Below, in pieces: positions 9,672 through 17,125 of a stretch of DNA of 33,854 bases. The notes beneath the pieces were generated by a model. That model was not told the origin of the DNA. It worked only from the letters and a program-made list of their open reading frames with translations, and ran no database searches. Origin of the DNA: Gammaproteobacteria bacterium (GTDB lineage: Bacteria > Pseudomonadota > Gammaproteobacteria > Ga0077536); the NCBI GenBank assembly GCA_030429865.1, contig JAUIFX010000025.1:1-33854 (forward strand), written 5' to 3'. Position 1 is the stretch's first letter, and the number at the start of each line of letters is the position of its first letter. The translations under genes were made by a program, and so were the position numbers.

Positions 9672-10991
9672 GTGACCGTGACCACGCCGCTCGAGCAGCT
9701 CGACATCCACCACCCGGATACCTACGCCGCCCATGGCTACCCCTGGGCAGCCTGGGACCGGCTGCGCCGCGAGGCGCCGGTGTTCTGGTACGAACGGGAT
9801 GACATCGAGCCGTTCTGGGCGGTGACCCGCCATGCCGACGTGATGACGGTTTCCCAGCACCCCAAGGTCTTCATCAACGGCGGCGGACGCCTGCGCATGA
9901 CGCTCAAGGGCCACCCGGAGCTGTCCTACGCGGGGCGGGACGATTTCGGCCTGCCGCGCGGCTGGGACCCGGACGAGCCGCCCGACATGGTCTTCATGGA
10001 CGATCCGCGCCACCGCCACATGCGCCGCCTGACGAGCTGGGCTTACACGCAGGGCGCTATGCGCGCGATGGCGCCGCATTTCGCCGCCCTCGCGCAACGA
10101 TTCACCGCCGCCTACGTCGAGGCGCTACGCCGGGCCGGCGACACCGGGGCGGACTTCGTCCACGGCCTCGCGGCACAGCTGCCGCTGACCGCCGTCGGCG
10201 AGATTCTCGGGCTCGCGCGCGAGGACTGGGATCGCCTGCTGGTATGGGGCGATGCGCTGATTGGCGAGGTCGCGCCGGCGCATCGTCTGCCCGGCGAGAG
10301 CCGCGGCCGCGCCGCCTACCGCCTGCTCTACGAGCTGCGCTGTTATCTCGAGGAGGTGATCGAGGAGGCACGCGCCCATGGCCGCCAGCGCGGCGGTCTG
10401 ATCGACCGCATGGTGCACACGCCGGTGGACGGCCGGCTGCTCGACAACCAGCAGCTCAACGGCTACCTGCTGCTGCTCATCGCCGCCGGCAACGACACCA
10501 CGCGCAACGCCTTCTCCGGCGGCGTCGCCGCGCTCGTCGAGCACCCCGCGCAGCGCGACCGGCTGATCGCGGATCCCGCGCTGTTGCCGCTCGCGATCGA
10601 GGAGATCCTGCGCTGGACTTCGCCCATCGGCAGCTTCCTGCGCACGGCGGTGGCCGATTTCGTCCTCGCCGGCACGCGCATCCGCGCCGGTGACACGGTG
10701 GCCATCTTCTATCCTTCGGCGAACCGCGACGAGCGCGTGTTCAGCGAGCCGTACCGCTTCGACATCACGCGCTCGCCGAATCCACACCTGACGTTCGGCT
10801 TCGGCACGCATTTCTGTCTCGGTACCAACCTCGCGCGCGCCGAGCTCAAGGCGAGCCTCACCGCCCTGCTGCCCTACCTCGCGGATCTCGAGCTGTGCGG
10901 GGAACCGACCCGCATCCGCCAGACGCATGTCCTCGGTTACGCGCACCTGCCGCTGCGCCTGTCCGCGCAGGCGCGGAGGCGCCGTCCGTGA
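9672..10991 (+). CDS. Cytochrome P450
   Basis: A soluble bacterial class I P450, 439 residues from this start. The oxygen-binding I-helix is AAGNDTT (271-277), the K-helix pair is Glu311/Arg314 in EEILR, and the heme-thiolate loop is FGFGTHFCLG with Cys382. DPRHRHMRRL is the usual C-helix region. The start is uncertain: GTG at 9672 or 9678 fits family length, GTG 9636 or TTG 9630 behind GCGAGG would add 12-14 residues. The gene overlaps the next by four bases (GTGA). The adjacent hydrolase and divergent Rieske operon suggest oxidative attack on a bulky substrate such as a terpenoid, steroid or acyl chain. No ferredoxin or reductase is encoded nearby. Confidence 0.93.
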   Translation: MTVTTPLEQLDIHHPDTYAAHGYPWAAWDRLRREAPVFWYERDDIEPFWAVTRHADVMTVSQHPKVFINGGGRLRMTLKGHPELSYAGRDDFGLPRGWDPDEPPDMVFMDDPRHRHMRRLTSWAYTQGAMRAMAPHFAALAQRFTAAYVEALRRAGDTGADFVHGLAAQLPLTAVGEILGLAREDWDRLLVWGDALIGEVAPAHRLPGESRGRAAYRLLYELRCYLEEVIEEARAHGRQRGGLIDRMVHTPVDGRLLDNQQLNGYLLLLIAAGNDTTRNAFSGGVAALVEHPAQRDRLIADPALLPLAIEEILRWTSPIGSFLRTAVADFVLAGTRIRAGDTVAIFYPSANRDERVFSEPYRFDITRSPNPHLTFGFGTHFCLGTNLARAELKASLTALLPYLADLELCGEPTRIRQTHVLGYAHLPLRLSAQARRRRP

Positions 10992-11848
10992 ACGCAGACT
11001 GGCCATTGATCGATGCGCAGGTGCACGCCTACGAGCGCAATCACCCGGGGCGACCTTGGATCGGCCACCTGCATGGTCCGCCCGAAGTCACCGGCGAACA
11101 GCTCGTCGCGGCCATGGACGCCGTCGGCGTCGACGGCGCCCTGCTCGTCTCGCCGTGGAGCATGTACCGTTACGACGCGAGCTATGCCTGCGCGGTCCAG
11201 GCGCGCCACCCGGGCCGTTTCGCGCTGATCAAGCCGTTCGACCATCACGACCCGGCGGTCGGCGAGCAGGTGACGGAATGGTCGCGCCAGGCGGGCGCGG
11301 TCGGTGCACGCATCGTGTTTCTCACCGACGCACCGCCGGGCGCCGACGATCCCGGCATCGACGCCATCGTACGCGCCGCGAGCGCGCACGAGCTGCCGGT
11401 CAACATACTGTGCTGGGGGCATCTCGCGTTCATGTCCGGGCTCGCACGGCGTCACCCACATGCCCGGCTCGTGCTCGACCACCTCGGCCTGCGCCAGCAC
11501 TTCGAGCAGCCGCCGCCGGCGCACCCCTTCGCCGCGCTCGACGAGGTGCTCGCGCTCGCCGGGTACGACAACGTCGCGATCAAGATCACCGGCGCCGGCA
11601 CCTTGTCGCACCAGGCTTTTCCCTACGCCGATATCTGGGATCCGATCGCGCGCGTGATCGAAGCCTACGGCATCGAGCGCTGCCTGTGGGGCACCGACTG
11701 GACGCGCGCGACGGCGTTTCTCAGCTTCGCCGAGGGTGTCGACGCGTTCCGCCTGAACGAGCGGCTCACGCGCGAGGAACGCGGCCTGCTGATGGGCGGC
11801 AACACCGCCCGGCTGTACCGCTGGCAGCCGCGCCGGCCGCCGAGCTAG
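10988..11848 (+). CDS. Amidohydrolase-2 type metal-dependent hydrolase
   Basis: A 286-residue TIM-barrel hydrolase of the amidohydrolase-2 family, which includes L-fuconolactonase-like lactonases and decarboxylases such as ACMSD. The start is the GTG at 10988, which overlaps the P450 stop and has GGAGG eight bases upstream. The first metal motif reads LIDAQVHAY, where the usual first His of DxHxH is Gln; this variant also occurs in lactonase-like members. Later conserved parts are VNILCWGH, LVLDHLGL, NVAIKITG and CLWGTDWTRA (the last with the catalytic-type Asp). Co-translation with the P450 suggests it opens a lactone or hydrolyses the P450 product. Substrate inferred only from context. Confidence 0.87.
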   Translation: MNADWPLIDAQVHAYERNHPGRPWIGHLHGPPEVTGEQLVAAMDAVGVDGALLVSPWSMYRYDASYACAVQARHPGRFALIKPFDHHDPAVGEQVTEWSRQAGAVGARIVFLTDAPPGADDPGIDAIVRAASAHELPVNILCWGHLAFMSGLARRHPHARLVLDHLGLRQHFEQPPPAHPFAALDEVLALAGYDNVAIKITGAGTLSHQAFPYADIWDPIARVIEAYGIERCLWGTDWTRATAFLSFAEGVDAFRLNERLTREERGLLMGGNTARLYRWQPRRPPS

Positions 11849-11868
11849 GGACCGCGCTGGGCACGCCG

Positions 11869-11891
11869 GGGCGCCTTCCCGCGCGGCGCCC
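11869..11891. terminator. GC-rich hairpin between convergent genes
   Basis: Perfect 7-bp arms (GGGCGCC at 11869-11875, GGCGCCC at 11885-11891) with a 9-base loop. It sits in the 49-bp gap between the convergent amidohydrolase-2 and cupin genes. It has no T-tract; it probably acts on both strands. Confidence 0.45.
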
Positions 11892-11897
11892 GACGGT

Positions 11898-12380
11898 CTA
11901 CCCGGCGCAGGGCTCGCCGAGGCGGCGTTCGACCAGGTCGGCGATGGTCACGTTCAGAATCGTGTTGCCGGCGGCGTCCAAGAGGTCGAACAGGCGTCCG
12001 TCCGGCGCGTGCACGCTGAACAGCATGGTCAGCCCCTCGGGGCCGGCATGCTCCATGTGCACGTCGCCGTCGGCGATCTTGCCCTCGAAACCGGCCGTGC
12101 GCACCTTGTGCACGCTCTCGGCCGGGCGCTCTTCGAGGATGTGCTGCTCGCCGGCGATGACGCGTGCGGTGGTCGTACCGAGGTGCCGGTGGTAGTGGCA
12201 GTAGGCGTCCGGCTCCCAGCGGATCAGCAATTCGATGCGCCCCTGGACGGGGTCCGCGTCGACCACGGCGTAGGCGTAGTCGATCGGGTAGTCAAACTCG
12301 GGTCCGCCGGCCAGGCGCATCCAACTCACCGTGGCGAGGTCGAGATCGCCCGGCAGGCTCGGGGGCAAGGGTTGGTTCAT
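11898..12380 (-). CDS. Cupin-fold protein
   Basis: A 160-residue single-domain cupin. The first cupin motif is visible as RWEPDAYCHYHRHLGTTTAR with His62, His64 and His66 as metal ligand candidates, followed by VIAGEQHILEE. The second is around GDVHMEHAGPEG with His108 and His111. The start at 12380 gives MNQPLPPSLPGDL, with GGAG seven bases upstream. Similar proteins include ChrR-like anti-sigma cupins and small dioxygenases; there is no zinc-binding anti-sigma domain here, so an enzyme or a ligand-binding protein is more likely. It is convergent with the P450 operon. Confidence 0.82.
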   Translation of the reverse strand: MNQPLPPSLPGDLDLATVSWMRLAGGPEFDYPIDYAYAVVDADPVQGRIELLIRWEPDAYCHYHRHLGTTTARVIAGEQHILEERPAESVHKVRTAGFEGKIADGDVHMEHAGPEGLTMLFSVHAPDGRLFDLLDAAGNTILNVTIADLVERRLGEPCAG

Positions 12381-12515
12381 CGAAAGGCTCCGTGGTCGCC
12401 GCTGTCGCGGCAGTGGTGCCACCACTCTAGTGCAACGGCGCCGCGCCTGCCAACGCGCCCGCGGCGAGCGACCGATCGCGTGCAAGCGCCCGCCGGGGTG
12501 ATTCGCCGTGCCGCT

Positions 12516-13676
12516 TCAACGGCTCGCCGTCACCTCGCCGCGCCGCTTCGTGCCGTCGTTGGCGACCACGCGCGCCGCTGCCAGGTAAGTCGGCAAGGAA
12601 AGGCCGTGCCGCGTGACGGGTACGGGAATGCCGCGTCGCTCGCGCACCAAGCGGGCGACCAGGGCAGCGTCGGGTATCGCGCCGGGCGCGTCACGGCGCG
12701 CCAGCGCATCATCGATTGCCTGCCAGGCGAGCTGCTCGAGGTCACGCTGATCCTCGGCCAACGGCGGATGGACTTCGACGTAGAGCTCGCCGTCGAGCCA
12801 TCCCGCCAGCACCGGTTGATCGACGATGTGCACCGGCGTCTCCAGCGCGACGCGCTCGAACAGCGGCGCGATGTCTTCGGGATAGAGGCGGATGCAGCCG
12901 TGGCTGACCCGCATACCGACGCCGGCCGGCTTGTTGGTGCCGTGAATGAGGTAGTTGGGCCGCGACAACCGGATCTTGAACCGGCCGAGCGGGTTGTCCG
13001 GTCCGGGCGGCACGACCTCGGGCAGGGGATCACCCTCGGCAGCATGTTCGGCGCGCACCGAAGCGGGTGGATACCACTTGGGATTGCGCGTCTTCTGCGT
13101 CACCCGCATGGTGCCCGTGGGCGTCGCCCAGCCCTCGCGCCCGATACCGATCGGATGCGTGTACAGGCGCTGAAAACCGGTGCCTTCCGGCGCCGCCTGC
13201 GCATACTCGAACAAGCGCATGCCCGGCAGGTTGATGACGATGCCGTCGCGCGGTGCGGCGGGCAGGATCATCAGGGTCGGCAGGTAGACGCGCGTGCCGG
13301 CGCCCGGCAGCCACGGATCGACTTCCGGGTTGGCATCGCGCATCTCCTGGTAACCGAGATCGTGCTGCCGTGCGAGATCGGCCAGCGTGTCTTCGTGCAT
13401 GGCGTCGAGCGCCTGCAACGCACCGACGACCTCGGTCTCCGCCGCGACACCTTCGAAGCGCCGCGCGTTCAACGGCGCGTGCACGATGCTCAGGATCTCG
13501 GCGCTGGCCTCGCGCGCCGGCACGCGACCGGTGGTCGCGCCGGGCAGTACGGTGCAGGCACTCGTCACAGCGGCGCACAGGGCGACGAGCGCGCGCGCCA
13601 TCCAACCCGAACCGTGTCGCGGACGACGACTCCGGTGCCGCGGAAATGCGCTGCTAGCCGACAGGGAATTGGTCAT
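12516..13676 (-). CDS. L,D-transpeptidase (YkuD) lipoprotein with LysM-like domain
   Basis: A 386-residue periplasmic L,D-transpeptidase that cross-links peptidoglycan or attaches proteins to it. Order: a basic 25-residue n-region, hydrophobic segment ALVALCAAVTSA and lipobox Cys41, LysM-like region at about 88-134 (HEDTLADLARQHDLGYQEM, then NPEVDPWLPGAGTRVYLP), and YkuD domain at about 143-285. The active site is HGTNKP (His245) and VSHGCIRLYPEDI (His259, Cys261, Arg263). The start at 13676 has GAGGGGAA eight bases upstream, so the long n-region appears real; the Met26 start at 13601 lacks a ribosome site. The architecture matches the ErfK/YbiS/YcfS group. Position +2 after the lipobox Cys is Thr, compatible with outer-membrane sorting. 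Confidence 0.93.
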   Translation of the reverse strand: MTNSLSASSAFPRHRSRRPRHGSGWMARALVALCAAVTSACTVLPGATTGRVPAREASAEILSIVHAPLNARRFEGVAAETEVVGALQALDAMHEDTLADLARQHDLGYQEMRDANPEVDPWLPGAGTRVYLPTLMILPAAPRDGIVINLPGMRLFEYAQAAPEGTGFQRLYTHPIGIGREGWATPTGTMRVTQKTRNPKWYPPASVRAEHAAEGDPLPEVVPPGPDNPLGRFKIRLSRPNYLIHGTNKPAGVGMRVSHGCIRLYPEDIAPLFERVALETPVHIVDQPVLAGWLDGELYVEVHPPLAEDQRDLEQLAWQAIDDALARRDAPGAIPDAALVARLVRERRGIPVPVTRHGLSLPTYLAAARVVANDGTKRRGEVTASR

Positions 13677-13796
13677 GCGCGAGGTTCCCCTCGAAGCTGC
13701 TGACGGCCATTGTCCGCACAGCGCTTCGCGCGCGCAACGCGCGGCACAACGACCCCGATCACGCTCCGCGCCGGCCGCTGCCCGCCACAGGCGCGC

Positions 13797-15056
13797 TCAG
13801 CGGCGCCAGCCGAGCGTCAGCAAGGCTTCGTGCCGCGTGTAGCTGCGGCCAGCGACGTTCGAGTCACGTTCGGTGTAGCGCCAGGCCAGCGACGTGTAGA
13901 AATCCATCGGCAGCTGCCAGGTCGCACCGAGCCGGCCGCTCCAGGTCTCGGCCTCGCGCGCCGTGCCCACGTACTCCCGCTCGAGGTAGCCGAAGCCCGC
14001 GTCCAGCATGAGCCGGTCCGACAGGCGCTGCGTCGCCCGCAGGCGCAGCGTGGTCGCGAAACGGCCGGACTCGAAGCCTTCACTCGCCTCCTCGATCTCG
14101 CGCAGCAGGTCGACCTCGAGGTGCGTGTTCGTATCCACCTGCCAGGCGATCTCCGCGCCGTAACCGACGCCATCGGCCTGTTCGAGGTTGGTATCGTCGT
14201 CGTTGAAATCCTGCATGATGTGGCCGCCGTAGACGCGCGCGGTCAGCACATCCTCGAACAGGACTTCGAGGCCGCCGAGGATGGCGCGGCCATCGCCGTC
14301 GCGGTCGACCAGCACCCGGGGCGGCGCCTGGTCGTAGCCGTGATCATTCCAGCGATAGCTCGCGAAAGGCTTGAGGTGCTCGGTGAGCTGCCAGCCGAAC
14401 TCGAACGTGATATCGACGGTGTCACGATGGCGCCCGATCTGGTCGATGACACCGCCGCCCCGCGCAGCGACATCGTCGACGTTGACTTCGAGATAGGTGA
14501 AATCGACGTCGGTCGTGAAACGCCCGGCGCGCAGGTGCGCCGCGACCCCGCCGGAGAGCTGGTCGAAACTCGCCTGCTCGGCGGCGGCGAGCGGCGTATC
14601 GGGGCTGTCCCAGTCCTCGTTCAGGTCGTCGTAGTTACCGTGCACGGTGAAATCGAGCCAGTCGAACACCTCGAGACGGCCGAAAATTCCCACGCCCACT
14701 TCCGTGTTGTCCTGGCGTGAACGCTCGGCGTAGAAATCCGAGCGTGCGTAGACCTTGGCCACGAACTCGTGGCGGCCGAGCTGCGGGCGCGCGACCAACG
14801 AGGGCGTGATGGCGAAGATGACGTCACCGGTATCGCGCGCATCGCTGGCAAAGATGTTGTCGTTATAGCGCGCGCTGACGGGCACGGTCGGTTGCAGGCG
14901 CAAACCCATCGCTTCGACGCCGGCGCCGCGCGGCTGCTCCTCGAACCATACGTGCGCATCGCGCGCATCACGCACACCGCCGCGCACGGGCGGCAGGGCG
15001 GCAGCCGCGTGGGTGAGCAGCAGGGCTAGCGCCGCAAGGACGCATCGGGACTTCAT
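13797..15056 (-). CDS. Outer-membrane beta-barrel protein (BBP2-like, exopolysaccharide/PEP-CTERM type)
   Basis: A 419-residue outer-membrane barrel. The start at 15056 gives a clear signal peptide (MKSRCVLAALALLLTHAAAA). The mature part opens with LRLQPTVPVSARYNDNIFAS, the typical first strand of the putative beta-barrel porin 2 family, and then alternates aromatic and polar residues to a final LLTLGWRR. The family is common beside exopolysaccharide and PEP-CTERM/exosortase loci, where it may secrete or anchor polymer; the acyltransferase, PEP-CTERM and PrsT-like genes here agree. A Met 14 codons upstream exists but would precede the signal peptide with an unlikely leader. It is the only barrel here ending in Arg rather than Phe. 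Confidence 0.85.
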   Translation of the reverse strand: MKSRCVLAALALLLTHAAAALPPVRGGVRDARDAHVWFEEQPRGAGVEAMGLRLQPTVPVSARYNDNIFASDARDTGDVIFAITPSLVARPQLGRHEFVAKVYARSDFYAERSRQDNTEVGVGIFGRLEVFDWLDFTVHGNYDDLNEDWDSPDTPLAAAEQASFDQLSGGVAAHLRAGRFTTDVDFTYLEVNVDDVAARGGGVIDQIGRHRDTVDITFEFGWQLTEHLKPFASYRWNDHGYDQAPPRVLVDRDGDGRAILGGLEVLFEDVLTARVYGGHIMQDFNDDDTNLEQADGVGYGAEIAWQVDTNTHLEVDLLREIEEASEGFESGRFATTLRLRATQRLSDRLMLDAGFGYLEREYVGTAREAETWSGRLGATWQLPMDFYTSLAWRYTERDSNVAGRSYTRHEALLTLGWRR

Positions 15057-15289
15057 GAGACGCACGGCCTTAGGTTCGGAATGCGGCCCATGGTACATCA
15101 GCCGGGCCGCATACCCGGCGCAGCAACTGGCGAAAGCGTGGTGCGATCGGCGAAAACGCCGCTCTCATCGCACGTCCGAGACGCGCCCCGCCGCCGCTCG
15201 CAGCACCATCGCGCGGGCGAGTGACCCGCTCCGGGGTGTCCCGACGCTGCCGCGCGCGCCAGGCGCCGCGCCGCGCCGTGCCGCGAAAC

Positions 15290-16111
15290 TCATGCGCCGG
15301 CGCGCGCGCGCCGGCGCCAGGCCAGCGCCGGAACACAGGCCGCGAGCAGCAGCACGGGGGCCGGCAGGGGCACCGGGGTGACCCCGTTACCGAACACGAT
15401 GCGGAAATCGTCGCGCCGTGCGAAGTCCGCGTTGATCGTGATCACCGGGTCGACCCAGGCCGTGGCGTCGACGACGCCGTCGAACAGGCTGGCCCAGACC
15501 ACCGCGGTGAGCTGCACCCGGTTGCGCGCGTTCAGCGTGACGTCGGCGGTGAATGCTTCGTTGAACGAGAACGTCCCGGGGATCTTGCAATCGACGACGC
15601 ACGGCGTCGCATCGTAGGTGCGATTGCCATCCCCGGCGGTTTCGAGAAAAGCCCTGGCGTACATGTTCTGCATGCCCGGCCCGTTGACGGAGTCTATGGT
15701 GTAACTGGCCAGGCCTTGCGTCGCAATATCGACCGGCACGCTGCCGCTCCACGCGGGACCGCCCACCTGCTCGACCGCCCAGTAGTAGCGGATCTCCGAA
15801 ACCCCCTGTACGTACTTCGCACTGAAGGACTGGGGCTCGATGTCCATCAGGACGTCGACCTGTGCGCGGGGCCGCCCGCCGCCGCTGGTCGACGCGAAGG
15901 CATTGACGCTGCCAAAGCCGTCGATGGTCGACACGAGAGGGATCGTTTCCGGTGACACCTCGTCGCCGGCAGGACTGCCGAAACTGCTGTTGATGTACTC
16001 GTTGAAACGGCTCTGCTGCAGCGTTATTTCGGCGGAGGCGACGCTCCAGGTCAGGCCGAGGGCCAGCAAGGCGGACGTCGTGGCGCAGGCTCGGGACACC
16101 GGTCGGAACAT
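15290..16111 (-). CDS. Secreted protein with VPLPAP-type C-terminal sorting signal
   Basis: A 273-residue exported protein. It has an N-terminal signal (ATTSALLALGLTWSVASA), then a beta-rich body with one Cys pair (CVVDCKI), and a C-terminal tripartite tail: VPLPAPVLLL, a hydrophobic helix LAACVPALAW, and the basic end RRRARAGA. This is the layout of exosortase or related sorting signals; VPLPA-type tails are a known PEP-CTERM-like variant. The start at 16111 follows AAGGAAGA with 6-base spacing. Function of the body is unknown; it is probably displayed on the cell surface or in the exopolymer matrix. No exosortase gene is within the window. Confidence 0.85.
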   Translation of the reverse strand: MFRPVSRACATTSALLALGLTWSVASAEITLQQSRFNEYINSSFGSPAGDEVSPETIPLVSTIDGFGSVNAFASTSGGGRPRAQVDVLMDIEPQSFSAKYVQGVSEIRYYWAVEQVGGPAWSGSVPVDIATQGLASYTIDSVNGPGMQNMYARAFLETAGDGNRTYDATPCVVDCKIPGTFSFNEAFTADVTLNARNRVQLTAVVWASLFDGVVDATAWVDPVITINADFARRDDFRIVFGNGVTPVPLPAPVLLLAACVPALAWRRRARAGA

Positions 16112-16202
16112 GACACATCTTCCTTCGTGCCGTCAGGAGCCTGCAGCCTAGCGCCATGCTCCGCGCGCCGGTCTGACCTCGATCAGAGTGAGCGCCGCAG
16201 CC

Positions 16203-16967
16203 TCAGCGGGCGCACAGCCCGCCGTCGATGGTGACGATGGTACCGGTGGTGTTGGCGGAGCGGTCGGAGGCGAGAAAAGCCACCATGTCGGCGATGTGTT
16301 CCGGCTTGCCGGGTGGGAAATCCGCATCCAGCAGTTCACGCCAGCGCTCGGCATCGCCAAGCCGTTCGGCGGCGAAGGCGCGTTGCATCGTGACCAGGCG
16401 CTCGGTCTCGATCAGGCCCGGATTGACGCCGACCACGCGGATCCCGTCGAGCGTGCTGCGCGCACCGAGCGCACGCGTCAGGGCCATCAGCGCAGCGTTG
16501 CCACCGGCGCCGGCAGCATAGGCCGCGGTCGGCTTTTCACCGCCCGCGCCGATCACGTTGATGATGACGCCGCTGCCACGCTCGCGCATCGCGGCATAGA
16601 AGCGGCGGCACATGTTGACGTAGCCGAAGACCTTGAGGTCCCAGGCCGCACGCCATCGTGCCTCGTCGACCGCATCGAGGCTGCCGGCGGGAATCGCGCC
16701 GGCATTGTTGACCAGGATGTCGATGCCGGCATGGCTGGCGGCGAGGGCATCGATACTCGCACCGGCAGCGAGATCGAGCGCCGACCAGGTTGGCTGCGTC
16801 CCGCTCTCGGCGGCAATGTCCGCCGCCGCTGCGGCGAGGTCGGCCGCCGTGCGCGCGACCAGGTGGACCGCGCATCCCTCCGCGGCCAGGGTCCTCGCGA
16901 CAGCCAGGCCGATGCCCTTGGACGCACCGGTCACCAGCGCACGTCGTCCCTTCAGTCCCAGGTCCAC
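16203..16967 (-). CDS. Short-chain dehydrogenase/reductase with degenerate active site
   Basis: A 254-residue SDR. The start is a GTG at 16967 behind GGGAGG with 6-base spacing. The cofactor site is intact: TGASKGIG (13-20), ALDLAAG, and NNAG (87-90). The catalytic tetrad is not: Tyr150 is present in PTAAYAAGAGG, but the position four residues on, normally Lys, is Ala154. The Ser position is Asn137 (INVIGAGG) and the usual Asn of helix 4 is replaced in WDLKVFGY. The C-terminal VNPGLIETER and GTIVTIDGGL are normal. The protein may bind NAD(P) with altered or no redox activity, or belong to a divergent SDR branch. It is downstream of the BVMO gene on the same strand, with a 158-bp gap holding a hairpin and a short tandem repeat. 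Confidence 0.88.
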   Translation of the reverse strand: MDLGLKGRRALVTGASKGIGLAVARTLAAEGCAVHLVARTAADLAAAAADIAAESGTQPTWSALDLAAGASIDALAASHAGIDILVNNAGAIPAGSLDAVDEARWRAAWDLKVFGYVNMCRRFYAAMRERGSGVIINVIGAGGEKPTAAYAAGAGGNAALMALTRALGARSTLDGIRVVGVNPGLIETERLVTMQRAFAAERLGDAERWRELLDADFPPGKPEHIADMVAFLASDRSANTTGTIVTIDGGLCAR

Positions 16968-17030
16968 GGACAACCTCCCGCCTTGACGACGAATCCCGGC
17001 CAGTGCGTGCAGCGCGCCGCGGGGCGTACG

Positions 17031-17080
17031 GCCGCCCCAGGGCGTCCCAGGGCGTCCCAGGGCGTCCCGGGGCGTCCCGG
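17031..17080. repeat. 10-bp tandem repeat
   Basis: Four copies of a 10-base unit GGCGTCCC(A/G)G at 17041-17080, preceded by one degenerate copy at 17031-17040. The first two full copies are identical, and the last two share an A-to-G change. The 10-base period does not keep a reading frame and lies between the BVMO stop and the SDR start, so it is noncoding. Confidence 0.85.
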
Positions 17081-17099
17081 AGGACCGGAATGCCGTGCA

Positions 17100-17119
17100 C
17101 GGCCCCGTAGACGGGGCCG
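17100..17119 (-). terminator. Hairpin downstream of BVMO gene
   Basis: Perfect 9-bp inverted repeat (CGGCCCCGT at 17100-17108, ACGGGGCCG at 17111-17119) beginning seven bases after the BVMO stop codon on the minus strand. The formal loop is only 2 bases, so the top pair probably opens. No T-tract follows; it may act as a terminator, an RNA-stability element or a partial attenuator before the SDR gene. Confidence 0.45.
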
Positions 17120-17125
17120 CAAGCA

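Noticed and set aside
16112-16202. Sigma-54 promoter for the VPLPAP protein gene
   Set aside because: A GTGCC element (reverse -24 half) is seen near 16127, but the matching -12 half is absent at the right distance.
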